From Glycomyces salinus (lineage in GTDB: Bacteria > Actinomycetota > Actinomycetes > Mycobacteriales > Micromonosporaceae), in the NCBI RefSeq assembly GCF_016428645.1, contig NZ_JAELXW010000083.1:1-47255 (forward strand): DNA of 47,255 bases. Direction: 5' to 3'. Under the pieces are notes generated by a model. That model saw only the letters and a list, made by a program, of their open reading frames with translations, had not been told where the DNA came from and made no database searches. Made by a program: the position numbers and the translations under genes. Shown here one piece after another: positions 1-8,091 of this stretch. The number at the start of each line of letters is the position of its first letter. The first letter of the stretch is position 1.

Positions 1-376
1 TCGCCGGTAGGTGATGATCCGGCCCGAGCGGGAGCGAACCCACGCGAACGGTGTAATGCGACAGTGTGCGACCCGTAAATACCCCTCAGCCACTTCCGTG
101 GATTGGATCACACCCCACCAATTCAGCAGACGAACTCACCCCCACACCGAACGCGAGCAAGCAGGCCGCCGAAGCACTCCGATCCCAGATCGAGGCCGAC
201 ACCCTTGCGACCAAGGAAAGCGTGGCCACCTCGGCGCGCGGGGAAACTTCGCCACGACGGGAGTGAACAACGGCGATCGGCTGGAGTGGGTAACCAGATC
301 TGCCTAGGACAATATGGATAGCCACTCCCGAGTGATGGTGAAATCGAGATAAGCGCTGTAAACTCACAGCTCAAGA
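1..376. other. No assignable gene; left flank and probable CRISPR leader
   Basis: I see no convincing coding frame here. Short open frames exist on both strands but have biased, low-complexity composition and no recognisable family. The last 60 or so bases are more AT-rich than the rest and lie directly before the best-conserved CRISPR repeat, so they probably act as the leader. Cas genes, if present, would lie to the left, outside the window. A gene could end within the first 25 bases, because stop codons are present in several frames, but its identity cannot be judged. Confidence 0.5.
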
Positions 377-527
377 GTCCGCCCCGCGCCAGCGGGGATG
401 AGCCCAGGTCATGGGAGCCGATCTGCCGCAGCTCCTCGTCCGCCCCGCGCCAACGGGGATGAAATCCGGGCAACGACTTCGGCGGCGTATTCGAGTTCAG
501 GGCACCCCGCACCAGCGGGGATCAGGA
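377..527 (+). CRISPR. Short CRISPR array, type I-E-like repeat, 3 units
   Basis: Three copies of a roughly 28-nt repeat with core CCCCGCGCCAGCGGGG followed by ATGA start at about 377, 438 and 500. The first two begin GTCCG and differ by one base in the core (G to A at 453). Spacing is 61 and 62 bases, giving spacers of about 33 nt (405-437) and 34 nt (466-499), as expected for type I-E. The third copy is degenerate at both ends, reading CACCCCGCACCAGCGGGGAT, which is typical of the leader-distal end. This supports transcription from left to right. No cas gene lies in the window, so whether the array is active or an orphan remnant cannot be told. Confidence 0.85.
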
Positions 528-618
528 GTTGCGGCGATGTGCCTCGGCACTGCATCGCCTCTACACGCGGACGTTCGTGGACATTCGAATGACAAGCCCG
601 GACCTTCAAACCGGCAGG

Positions 619-1479
619 TCAGCTCCCCACCGAGGCCACCGGCTCCGTCTGGCGGGCCAAGTCGTCCAGCTTTTCGGCCGCCTCACCGCCTTCCGGGGCC
701 GCCATCCACAGCAGGCGCTGCCTTCCGTCCTCTGTAAACAGATGGTGGCATTCGAGCTCGATCTCCCCGATCGCCGGGTGCACCAGCCGCTTCCGGTCGT
801 AGCGCCGCAGCCCCACGTCCCTCGACTCCCAGAGCCCGGCGAACTCCTCGCTGATCGCCGACAATTCGGCGATCATCTTCTCCACTTCCTCGTCGTCTCC
901 CGCCATCGCGCGCTTCGCCCGCATGGCCCGCAAGTCGGCTACGAACGACCTCGAATGCCGAGGATGGTCGACCGCCGGGTAGATCGCCCTCGCCACAGGG
1001 ACGGCGAACCACCGGTACAGGACGCTGTCGGTATAGCTAGGTTCTCCGCCGGTCGCCATCTCCCCCAGCAGCAGGTCCGCCATCCGGTTCTGCGCCAGCG
1101 GCCGGTGCAGGTCGGTCATGATCCTCGCCGGAGTCCCGTCGAGGCGCCTCAACAGCGCCAGCAGCGACGGATCGGTCTGGCGCAGCGGCGCCTGCGGCGG
1201 CGGGGACGTATGGCCCGCCAGATGGAACATATGGTCGCGCTCGTCGCGGTTCAGCCGCAGCGCCCGCGACAGAGCCAGCAGCATCTGCGCGGACGGCTGC
1301 GCGCCGCGGCCCCGCTCCAGCTCGATGTAGTAGTCGATCGACACGCTGGCCAGGAAGGCGACCTCCTCGCGTCTGAGTCCGGGGACCCTTCGGCGCGGGT
1401 TCTCGGTCAGGCCGACGTCGGAGGGCCGGATCCGGTCGCGCCTCGAGCGCAGGAATGCGGCGAGTTCGGCGGCGTTCAT
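619..1479 (-). CDS. XRE-family regulator with MmyB-like ligand-binding domain
   Basis: This is a 286-residue cytoplasmic regulator. Residues about 1-85 form a Cro/CI-type helix-turn-helix containing VPGLRREEVAFLASVS and DYYIELERGRGAQPS, the signature of the actinobacterial XRE group. The rest matches the MmyB-like ligand-binding domain (PLAQNRMADLLLGEM, RAIYPAVDHP, then a C-terminal part with HPAIGEIELECHHL). Length fits the family (about 270-290). The ATG at 1479 follows a GGGGGA ribosome site. It is divergent from an SDR oxidoreductase, a very common pairing in which the regulator usually controls the neighbouring enzyme gene. That control is inference; the ligand is unknown. Confidence 0.9.
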   Translation of the reverse strand: MNAAELAAFLRSRRDRIRPSDVGLTENPRRRVPGLRREEVAFLASVSIDYYIELERGRGAQPSAQMLLALSRALRLNRDERDHMFHLAGHTSPPPQAPLRQTDPSLLALLRRLDGTPARIMTDLHRPLAQNRMADLLLGEMATGGEPSYTDSVLYRWFAVPVARAIYPAVDHPRHSRSFVADLRAMRAKRAMAGDDEEVEKMIAELSAISEEFAGLWESRDVGLRRYDRKRLVHPAIGEIELECHHLFTEDGRQRLLWMAAPEGGEAAEKLDDLARQTEPVASVGS

Positions 1480-1541
1480 CCGTCAATCATCCCCCGCCGT
1501 GGCACGAAGGCACGGCGCTAGAGGGGGGCCGGCAACCCCTG

Positions 1542-1554
1542 GGTCAACATGACC
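1542..1554. promoter_or_regulatory. Candidate operator between XRE regulator and SDR gene
   Basis: The perfect inverted repeat GGTCA-ACA-TGACC lies in the 144-base divergent intergenic region. On the minus strand it contains TTGACC, a possible -35 element for the regulator gene. Its position suits a regulator that shuts off both directions, but this rests on symmetry and location only. Confidence 0.4.
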
Positions 1555-1623
1555 GCCTCTGACCTCGGTATTCGGGATCAAGATTGTTCCCACATCCGGC
1601 ATTCGACGAAGGGAATCAATGTA

Positions 1624-2367
1624 ATGAGCTCCGAAACCGGCACTCGCGTCGCGGTCGTCACCGGCGGTTCTCGCGGCATCGGCCGCGGGATCGTGCGGCG
1701 TCTCGCCGAGCAAGGACACTCGGTCGTGGTCGGCTATGCCGGGAACGCCGAAGAGGCCGCCGCTGCGGTCAAGGAAGCCGAGGCGGCGGGGTCCGGGGCC
1801 CTCGCGTTCCAGGCCGACGTCGCCGATGAGCACGCTGTGGCCGACATGTTCGCCGCCGCCGAGTCGCGCTTCGGCGGGGTCGACGTGGTCGTCAACTCGG
1901 CCGCGCGCCTGTCCCTCGCTCCGATCGCCGAGATCGACCTGGACGAACTGGACGCGCTGCACCGCACCAACATCCGCGGCTCATTCGTAGTCGCCCAGCA
2001 GGCAGCTCGCCGAGTCAGAGGCGGCGGGTCGATCCTGCTGTTCTCGACCTCGGTGATCGGCGCCTACTTCCCGACCTACGCCGCCTACGCGGCCAGCAAG
2101 GGCGCCGTGGAGGCGATGACGATGATCCTGGCCCGCGAGCTGCGCGGCCGCGACATCACCGTCAACGCCGTCTCGCCCGGCCCGACCGCCACCGCGATGA
2201 TCCTCGACGGCAGGAGCGAGGAGCAGCTCGCCGAACTGGCCGCGGCGAGCCCGCTGGAGCGCTTGGGCCGGCCGACCGACATCGCCGAGGTCGCCGAGTT
2301 CCTGACCTCGGAACGCGGGCACTGGGTCAACGGCCAGGTCCTGCGCGCCAACGGCGGCATGGTCTGA
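1624..2367 (+). CDS. SDR-family NAD(P)-dependent oxidoreductase
   Basis: This 247-residue classical short-chain dehydrogenase has the Rossmann motif TGGSRGIG at residues 13-20, an NSAA variant of the NNAG motif at 91-94, a catalytic Ser around 141-143 and YAASK with Tyr155 and Lys159. The later segment VNAVSPGPTATAM is the usual region after the active site. Length matches the family. An in-frame start 25 codons upstream is possible, but the ATG at 1624 follows AAGGGA and begins directly before the Rossmann fold, so I prefer it. The substrate cannot be inferred. The divergent XRE regulator probably controls it. Confidence 0.9.
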   Translation: MSSETGTRVAVVTGGSRGIGRGIVRRLAEQGHSVVVGYAGNAEEAAAAVKEAEAAGSGALAFQADVADEHAVADMFAAAESRFGGVDVVVNSAARLSLAPIAEIDLDELDALHRTNIRGSFVVAQQAARRVRGGGSILLFSTSVIGAYFPTYAAYAASKGAVEAMTMILARELRGRDITVNAVSPGPTATAMILDGRSEEQLAELAAASPLERLGRPTDIAEVAEFLTSERGHWVNGQVLRANGGMV

Positions 2368-2390
2368 CACGGTCGAGCGACGGAGGCACC

Positions 2391-2433
2391 GGCCGCCCTC
2401 GGTCCCGCCGGTGGGCCGGGCCCGAGGGCGGCC
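2391..2433. terminator. Hairpin between convergent SDR and methyltransferase genes
   Basis: GGCCGCCCTCGG (2391-2402) pairs perfectly with CCGAGGGCGGCC (2422-2433) across a 19-base GC-rich loop. It lies between two convergent stop codons (2367 and 2439), so it can serve both directions. No long T tract follows. Confidence 0.7.
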
Positions 2434-2438
2434 CCTAT

Positions 2439-3185
2439 TCATCGGGCCATGAGGGCGAACACGCCCCAACCCAGGTATTCGCGCTGGTATCGCACGTGCC
2501 TCGACGGGGCGGTGTCGAGTTCGGCGCGCATCTCGGCGGCCAGCTCGTCGTCGGGGTTGGCGTCGAGCCAGCGGCGGATGCTGAGCCACTGGGCCGCCGC
2601 GTAGCGGTCCCAGCTGCCCTGGTCGGCCAGGACCATCTCGACCACGTCGTAGCCGAGCTCGCCGAAGCGCTCGACCAGGTCCGGCAGCGGCAGGAAGTCG
2701 TCGCGGCTGCTCGCGTGGCAGTGCGCGACGGTCTCCTGGTCGGGCGGGTCGAGGCGCCAGTACGGCTCGCCGATGAGCATCATGCCGCCCGGCCGCAGGC
2801 TGCGCGAGAGCAGTTCGGCCGTTCCCGCCAGGCCTTCGCCGATCCAGGTGGCGCCGATGCAGGCCGCCACGTCGACCGGTTCGGCGGCGATGTAGCCGCT
2901 CGCGTCGGCGTGGATGAACTCGACCCGCTCGGACACGCCGAGCTCGGCCGCGCGGGCGCGGGCCCCGGCGGTGAAGTCGGAGCTGATGTCGACGCCCGTG
3001 CCGGTGTTGCGGTGGTCGCGGGCCCAGGTGCAGAGCATCTCGCCCGAGCCGCTGGCCAGGTCGAGGATGCGGTCTCCCGCCTCGAGCCCGATCGCTTCGC
3101 CGAGATCGGCGAGCTTGCGGTGGTCGAACGGGTTATGGATGCGGTGGCCGCTCTCGCGGATGACGAATTTGCGTGGAAGATCCAC
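2439..3185 (-). CDS. Class I SAM-dependent methyltransferase
   Basis: This is a 248-residue small-molecule type methyltransferase. Motif I is ILDLASGSGEML at about residues 40-51, followed by an acidic loop (TGVDISSDF) and a post-I region VEFIHADASGYI. A later LLSRSLRPGGMMLIGEP is the typical motif before the last strands. I place the start at the GTG at 3185 because AAAGGAC precedes it by about 8 bases; an ATG 25 codons upstream would add a Pro/Ser-rich stretch without homology. It lies 152 bases downstream of a TetR gene on the same strand. Substrate unknown. Confidence 0.85.
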   Translation of the reverse strand: MDLPRKFVIRESGHRIHNPFDHRKLADLGEAIGLEAGDRILDLASGSGEMLCTWARDHRNTGTGVDISSDFTAGARARAAELGVSERVEFIHADASGYIAAEPVDVAACIGATWIGEGLAGTAELLSRSLRPGGMMLIGEPYWRLDPPDQETVAHCHASSRDDFLPLPDLVERFGELGYDVVEMVLADQGSWDRYAAAQWLSIRRWLDANPDDELAAEMRAELDTAPSRHVRYQREYLGWGVFALMAR

Positions 3186-3337
3186 TCGTGGAAGTCCTTT
3201 GCTCGAATGAGGTGATGACGGTGTCGGTGTGGGGCCGGACGTGTCCGGCCGCCGTCGCATTGACCCTCATCAGATGCACCTCGCTCGAGTGGATCGCGTT
3301 CGCTTGCGGCTGACGCTACGGCCGCCGGCTGCTCAGG

Positions 3338-3838
3338 TCAATCGGTTTGCGGCGCGGTCGCGAACCGGCCCTCCTGCCCTGCGAGCCGCTGAATGCTGTC
3401 GAGCCAGGCGACCCCATGCATCCGCAGCCACGCGTCGACCGCCTCGGCCCGCGAGGCGCCGTCCATTCGCTCGGCCACGAGGCCGACGGCGGCGTCGATC
3501 AGGTCGAGACGGAGCGCCGGGTCCAGCCCGAGGTGCTGGAGGTCGGAGGCGAAGAGGTACTGCAAGTGCCGCGGCCGCTCGGCGGCGTAGGCGGCGTAGC
3601 CGCGGGCGAGTTCGGGAACGGTGGCGCCGGACCGCAGCCCGGCCAGCAGCTCGTCGGCGCAGGAGCGGTAGATCTCGGCCAGCAGGCGCTTCCGGTTGCC
3701 GAAGTGGCTGTAGACGCACATCGTCGATCGGCCCGCGGCCTCGACCAGCCGGCGCACCGAGAGGTCCCCGGCTCCCTCCCGGTCGATCAGGTCGCGTCCC
3801 CCCGCGATCAGCTGTTCGGCGACGGTCGGTGTCGGCAC
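3338..3838 (-). CDS. TetR-family transcriptional regulator
   Basis: This 166-residue regulator has an N-terminal helix-turn-helix at about residues 26-50 (LSVRRLVEAAGRSTMCVYSHFGNRKRL cut short: core RSTMCVYSHFGNR), the standard TetR recognition helix pattern. The C-terminal ligand domain resembles the WHG-type group (YAAYAAERPRHLQYLF). The start is the GTG at 3838, preceded by AGGAG at 6 bases. The open frame continues upstream through the divergent gene, but that part is antisense. It is divergent from a six-helix membrane protein, with two palindromes between them, so autoregulation plus control of the neighbour is likely. Confidence 0.88.
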   Translation of the reverse strand: MPTPTVAEQLIAGGRDLIDREGAGDLSVRRLVEAAGRSTMCVYSHFGNRKRLLAEIYRSCADELLAGLRSGATVPELARGYAAYAAERPRHLQYLFASDLQHLGLDPALRLDLIDAAVGLVAERMDGASRAEAVDAWLRMHGVAWLDSIQRLAGQEGRFATAPQTD

Positions 3839-3870
3839 GGTCAACTCCTGGTCTCGTTTCGGGACGGCAC

Positions 3871-3899
3871 TTGACGGCCCCTCGCCTCCAGCATAACAA
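3871..3899 (+). promoter_or_regulatory. Probable promoter of the membrane protein gene
   Basis: TTGACG (3871-3876), a 17-base spacer and TAACAA (3894-3899) form a plausible sigma-70-type promoter reading rightward. The -10 lies inside the first palindrome of the adjacent operator, so repressor binding would occlude it. Confidence 0.45.
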
Positions 3900-3922
3900 T
3901 CGTTATAGATAACAGTTGTTAT
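3893..3922. promoter_or_regulatory. Tandem TetR-type operators
   Basis: Two 14-base palindromes lie side by side: ATAACAATCGTTAT (3893-3906) and ATAACAGTTGTTAT (3909-3922). Each has ATAAC/GTTAT arms, and the second is symmetric over six bases per arm. Centres are 16 bases apart, suitable for two dimers side by side. They sit between the divergent TetR and membrane-protein genes and stand out as an AT-rich island in GC-rich sequence. Confidence 0.75.
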
Positions 3923-3943
3923 TCCAACTCCTCGGAGGTTTCC

Positions 3944-4522
3944 ATGTCCGTATCCGCAATCCGCGGCGAACTGCGCACGGCCGCCGTGGCCGGGTGGCTC
4001 AGCGCCGCGGTGATCCTGGTCAACGCCGCCGACCATGCCGGCCTGCTGCCGTCCTCGGCGCTCACCCAGCTCGTCGCCCCGCTGGCGCAGATCTTCGCGA
4101 TCGGCCTGGTGCTGGGCCTGTACGCCGCCGCCCGCCGCGACGGCGGACCGCTCCTCCTGGTCGGCCTGATCGCCAACCTCGCCGCGCTCGCCGCCCTGTC
4201 CGGCGTCGAGATCGTGACCAACCTGGTGTTCGCCTACCTGGACTCCGCGCAGATCGACGAACTCCTCGCCGGTCCGCTCAACATCGCACTCGTGTCGATA
4301 TCGATGCTGTTCATCATTGCGACCCTGGTGTTCGCCGCCGCCCTGTGGCGCAACGCGGGAGCCCCGCGGGTGCCGCTCGTGCTCTACTCGGTCGCGGTCC
4401 TGCCCATCGACCTGCGCCCCTTCGTCCCCGAACTGGCGCTGCAACTCTCGCTGGCCCTGCTCGCGACTGCGGTGGCCTGGCTCGCGGTCGCGCTCTGGAA
4501 GCGCGCGGCCGAAGCCGCCTGA
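3944..4522 (+). CDS. Hypothetical multi-pass membrane protein
   Basis: This 192-residue, very hydrophobic protein has about six predicted membrane helices (for example AVAGWLSAAVILVNAA, LAQIFAIGLVLGLYAAA, IALVSISMLFIIATLVFAAAL cut at 20: core SMLFIIATLVFAAAL, and a C-terminal LALLATAVAWLAVALW). There is no catalytic motif, and I do not recognise the family. The start has GGAGG six bases upstream. It is divergent from the TetR gene and preceded by the tandem operators, so it is probably the main target of that repressor. A role in membrane stress or small-molecule handling would be speculation. Confidence 0.8.
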   Translation: MSVSAIRGELRTAAVAGWLSAAVILVNAADHAGLLPSSALTQLVAPLAQIFAIGLVLGLYAAARRDGGPLLLVGLIANLAALAALSGVEIVTNLVFAYLDSAQIDELLAGPLNIALVSISMLFIIATLVFAAALWRNAGAPRVPLVLYSVAVLPIDLRPFVPELALQLSLALLATAVAWLAVALWKRAAEAA

Positions 4523-4536
4523 GGAACCGAGAACAG

Positions 4537-4571
4537 AAAGCGGCCCGGACCCAGGGGGTCCGGGCCGCTTT
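4537..4571. terminator. Strong bidirectional terminator
   Basis: A perfect 16-bp stem runs from AAAGCGGCCCGGACCC (4537-4552) to GGGTCCGGGCCGCTTT (4556-4571) around a 3-base loop. The arms begin with A3 and end with T3, so it works in both directions. It separates the membrane-protein gene from the convergent tRNA. Confidence 0.9.
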
Positions 4572-4582
4572 CAATGTCCTGC

Positions 4583-4659
4583 TGGAGCCGGCGACAGGAT
4601 TCGAACCCGCAACCTACGCATTACAAGTGCGCCGCTCTGCCAATTAAAGCTACGCCGGC
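4583..4659 (-). tRNA. tRNA-Thr (anticodon TGT), CCA encoded
   Basis: On the minus strand the sequence folds as a cloverleaf. The 7-bp acceptor GCCGGCG/CGCCGGC is perfect. The anticodon loop is CTTGTAA (anticodon TGT, reading ACA and related Thr codons) on a 5-bp stem with one G-T pair. A TTCGAAT T-loop is present, with discriminator T followed by an encoded CCA (4583-4585). The D-arm (GTAGCTTTAATTGGCAGAGC) is slightly unusual in having an A/T-rich D-loop. It is transcribed towards the strong terminator at 4537-4571. Confidence 0.95.
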
Positions 4660-4752
4660 GTGACCCCACGATTGTACTGGTCCGACCGAGCGCCCCTGAA
4701 ATGGCCGAGCTCACGGCTCACAGCACTCTTCGCAGGGCAGAGGGCGCCCGGC

Positions 4753-6340
4753 TCATTCCTCGGCCGAAGCGAAGCCGAGGTCGTCGAACAGGACCGTGGC
4801 GGCGCCGACGCCGTCGAAGGCCAGCGATACCGTCTCGATCTCGGTGGGGTCGAAGGCGGGTTCGGACTGGGCGAAGGCGGTCAGCGGCAGCGAGTAGGTC
4901 TGGAGGACCGGTTCGGTCAGGGCGGCCGGATGCATCCAGGCGGCCTTCAAATACTGGCCGTTCACCAGCGTTTGCAGCGGCATGAAGTCGGACAGCGGCA
5001 CGGCCGCGGTGTCGCCGCCGGAGTCCGTGAGCCTGACGGTCGCCTCGGGGACTGCGTCGGTGTCCTCGGTCGCCGCCAGCGCGTCGAACACCAGCAGGTC
5101 GGCTCTGGTCGCCGGGGCTGTTTCGGCGGTGACGGCCGGGTTCTCGGCGCCGGCCTCCCAGGACAGCTCAAAGACCTCGTCCTCACCTGGGCCGCTCCGC
5201 AGCGCCAAGGGACGCGGCCCGCCCTCGACCGCTCCGGCGGCGGTGATCGCTGATTCGTCCACGTAGGCCGTCTCGGAGTCGGCGTACTGGTTGACGTACT
5301 CGGCCTCGGGAAGGTACGGAGCGGCGGCGCGGTGGTCGCGCAGGATCGCGAGCCGTTCAGTCTCGCCGCTCAGCGTGCCGCGCAGGTACGCCGAGGCGTA
5401 GACCTCGGCGATGCGCCGCTGGTCCTCGGCGGTCATGAGCGTTCCGGTGTCCAGGAAGTGTTTGGGAAGGCCGTTGCCCACCTCCCCCACCGGGAGTTGA
5501 AGTGGCTGTGATCGGCATGTCCGATGTATAGAGCGGACTTGACGTTCGGTTCGGCTCCGGTGAAATCGATCCGCTCGTACTGGTTCAGTCCACCGAAGGT
5601 GTTCACGTCGACGTCGTGGGAGCCCTGGATTACCAGGTAGTTGACATCCTGAAGCCGGACCGGGTCGTCGTCGGGCAGATACTGCCCGTCCGAGGGGGCC
5701 AGCGCCAGCAGCGATCGGATGGCGATGCCGTCGTATGCGGCGACCTCGGTGGCAGTCTCGCCGGGGAGGCCGCCTCGCTGGGACAGGTAGGTCGCCACGG
5801 CTATGGCCTCGCCGCCGCGCGAGTGTCCGATGAGGCCGATGTTCTCGGTGTCGACCTTGCCCGCGAAGGGGTTCGAGGGGTCGCGGTTCCATTCGTCCCA
5901 GACGCGGAGGTGTTCGAGGAGGAGCCAGCCGCGGGCGGTCTCGACCCCTCTCAGACCGCCCGAGCGGTCGAGCGGACACGTGTTGAGGAAGTTCGCGTCC
6001 ACAGCGGCGACGATGAGGCCCTGCTCAGCCAGTGACTCGCCCAGGTACGCGAATCCGTCAGGTGAGGGAGGCCGTCTAGAACGGGCCTGGGGCGGCCGGG
6101 TCGGCGGCGAGCCGGCACGACGGGGCCCGCCTCCGCTGCGGCGCCAGGTGGGCCTTTGGTGGTGGTGGTCGAGAGTCACATCGCGGGTGCGACGAGCAGG
6201 ACGGAGGCGGTCGCCGCGGCGGCGACGACGCGTCCGCGGCGGCCTTTCCGCGAGGTCGACAGGAGCGCGCCAACGGCGACGCCAAGCGTCGAGCCGCCGA
6301 CCGCGACCAGGATGACCTTGGCGTAGCGTGATCGACCTCC
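4753..6340 (-). pseudogene. Decayed alpha/beta hydrolase (secreted, cutinase/PET-hydrolase-like)
   Basis: The central part encodes an alpha/beta hydrolase with the nucleophile elbow GHSRGG, an acid region (VIQGSHDVDV) and a catalytic His region (HADHSHFN). The C-terminal part follows in a different frame (EVGNGLPKHFLDTGTLM onward, to the stop at 4753). The two frames join at a C5 run (5484-5488) on the plus strand; one extra base restores a continuous protein. The 5' end is also damaged. A signal-like segment (AKVILVAVGGSTLGVAVGALL, beginning near 6325) is in another frame, lacks a start codon and ends in TGA after VAPAM, and the first strands and oxyanion region before DGFAYLGESLAEQG are missing. 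Several independent lesions argue for a real pseudogene. It abuts the low-GC ABC operon exactly at that operon's last stop codon. Confidence 0.8.
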
Positions 6341-7447
6341 TCACGGCACTCGCAGTTCATGTAGTGGTTCTCGGCGGGCAGCGTACACTGCTGGCGGCAT
6401 GGCTGCGGCCATCGCGCACAACGTCCCGAGCGCTGCCACAGCAGAGGTGAAGCCCCAGCCAGGGAACGGTGAGTTGAGCATGGCCGAGATCATGGTTGTG
6501 GCGACGCTCGCCGTCACCGCCCCCATTCCTGCAGTGATGCCAACCTGGGCTAGCAATAGTGCGATAATCAGACTCCGTCTCGCGCCTAGAGCTCGGCGGC
6601 GGCCGAAGTCCTTACGGCGCATGATGGCCAACGCCAGGATATTGATGCCAATCACCAATGCCGAGACTGCGAGGATTCCCAGGACAGTGGTACGGCCATA
6701 CTGACCCAGTTCACCGGAGACTGCGCTGCGGACGGCAGCCAGTTCGGCGGAGGTTTCGATCGAGACTGCTTGGAGATCGGCGTCTGATAGGTACTCACGC
6801 AGCACTTCGGTTAGAGCCTCAACCTGCCCCGGAGAATCCGCTTGGACTACCAGCAGCGATATTGGCGCGTCTGGGGTTGTACCGGCTAGGGCTTCTTCGG
6901 TAGAGGAAGGCACCACCACGATACGGTCCATGAAACCTAGATGTTCAGGTATCGCGATCGAGCCGATCACTTCGAGTTCGAATCCGTCTGCATTTGTCAC
7001 AGCGCCAACGCCGTCTCGCAGTCTGAGTGTCTCGGATGCTACATCCGAGGCAATCGCGGCATTGGGAACTCCATCGAGCTCGATTAGACGATGTCCCCCC
7101 AGTTCCCCAAAGGCAGTGCGGGAGGGTACAGGTTCGCCGTCAGGCACGTGCGCATTGCGCACGTCAGTAACCGGTCCGAAACCAGCCAATGACTCGATGC
7201 CGTCGATAGTCACCAACCTGTCCAGCAAACCAGCGGTTAGGGATCTGGTGTCGGAGGAGCGAACAGTAATTGAGCGGGTCCCTGCGGCGTCAATCGCTTC
7301 AAGTGCGGCTTCTTCGGCAGCGACGGTTCGTCCGGTCGTCAACAGCACCGCAATGCACATACCGGCCACGACAGCAAAAGTGAGCCCGCTCGCGACCATC
7401 TGGCTGCGAGCAGAGGCGGCGGCCTCCCTTAGGATCGCACGTTTCAT
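6341..7447 (-). CDS. ABC transporter permease, MacB/FtsX type
   Basis: This 368-residue permease has the MacB/FtsX layout: one N-terminal membrane helix (about residues 18-38, SGLTFAVVAGMCIAVLL), a large extracytoplasmic domain of some 200 residues, then three C-terminal helices (VLGILAVSALVIGINILALA; IIALLLAQVGITAGMGAV; AALGTLCAMAAAMPPAVYAA) with the cytosolic RRKDFGRRRALGA loop typical of the family. The start ATG overlaps the ATPase stop by 4 nt (ATGA) and has GGAGG upstream, so translation is coupled. It is the last gene of a lower-GC operon. It probably exports or extracts a peptide or lipid with the ATPase and adaptor; the cargo is not shown. Confidence 0.88.
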   Translation of the reverse strand: MKRAILREAAASARSQMVASGLTFAVVAGMCIAVLLTTGRTVAAEEAALEAIDAAGTRSITVRSSDTRSLTAGLLDRLVTIDGIESLAGFGPVTDVRNAHVPDGEPVPSRTAFGELGGHRLIELDGVPNAAIASDVASETLRLRDGVGAVTNADGFELEVIGSIAIPEHLGFMDRIVVVPSSTEEALAGTTPDAPISLLVVQADSPGQVEALTEVLREYLSDADLQAVSIETSAELAAVRSAVSGELGQYGRTTVLGILAVSALVIGINILALAIMRRKDFGRRRALGARRSLIIALLLAQVGITAGMGAVTASVATTMISAMLNSPFPGWGFTSAVAALGTLCAMAAAMPPAVYAARREPLHELRVP

Positions 7448-8091
7448 GAGCTTACCTCCACGATTCGGTCGCATGCAGCAGCGATATCGTGGTTGTGCGT
7501 GACGATAATGACCGAGTTACCAGCTGCAGCGTGCTCGCGTAGCACCGAGACCACCAGCCGGGAGGTGTCAGGATCCAGGTTCCCGGTGGGCTCATCGGCC
7601 AAGATAATGGCGGGGCGGGCTAGTAGCGCTCGACACAGTGCGATTCGCTGGGCTTGGCCTCCTGAGATCTGACCTGGACGATGGCGTGAGCGCAATCCCA
7701 CACCGAATCGATCCATCAGTACCTCGGCAGCCGCAAGTGCTTGGGCACGTGGCTGGCCACGGTAGAGGGCGGTCTCAGCAATATTATCGATGACAGTGCG
7801 AGTCGGGTCGAGCGCGGCATCTTGGAACACGAACCCGAACTCGGTCGCTCGCAGGTCCGCACGCCGAGCATCAGGGAGGTCCGAGACTGGCTCCCCCTCC
7901 AACAGGACCTGGCCAGCTCCAGGCCGGAGCATTAGACCGAGCAAATAGAGCAGGGTGGACTTGCCCGCACCGGACGGGCCTGTGACCGCGACGGTTTCAC
8001 CAGAATAGAAAGAGGCAGACCACTCAGTGAGGATCGGCTCGCCGGATCTATAGGCGAACGACAACTCCTCGGCCGCGAGGAGAGCGCTCAT
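7444..8091 (-). CDS. ABC transporter ATP-binding protein, MacB/LolD type
   Basis: This 215-residue ATPase has Walker A GPSGAGKST (38-46), signature ISGGQAQR (142-149) and Walker B IILADE (162-167), followed by PTGNLD and the H-loop IIVTHN. Length and motif order fit the LolD/MacB ATPase family. It overlaps the upstream adaptor gene and the downstream permease gene by 4 nt each (ATGA). This couples all three and fixes their stoichiometry as a single tripartite exporter. Confidence 0.93.
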   Translation of the reverse strand: MSALLAAEELSFAYRSGEPILTEWSASFYSGETVAVTGPSGAGKSTLLYLLGLMLRPGAGQVLLEGEPVSDLPDARRADLRATEFGFVFQDAALDPTRTVIDNIAETALYRGQPRAQALAAAEVLMDRFGVGLRSRHRPGQISGGQAQRIALCRALLARPAIILADEPTGNLDPDTSRLVVSVLREHAAAGNSVIIVTHNHDIAAACDRIVEVSS

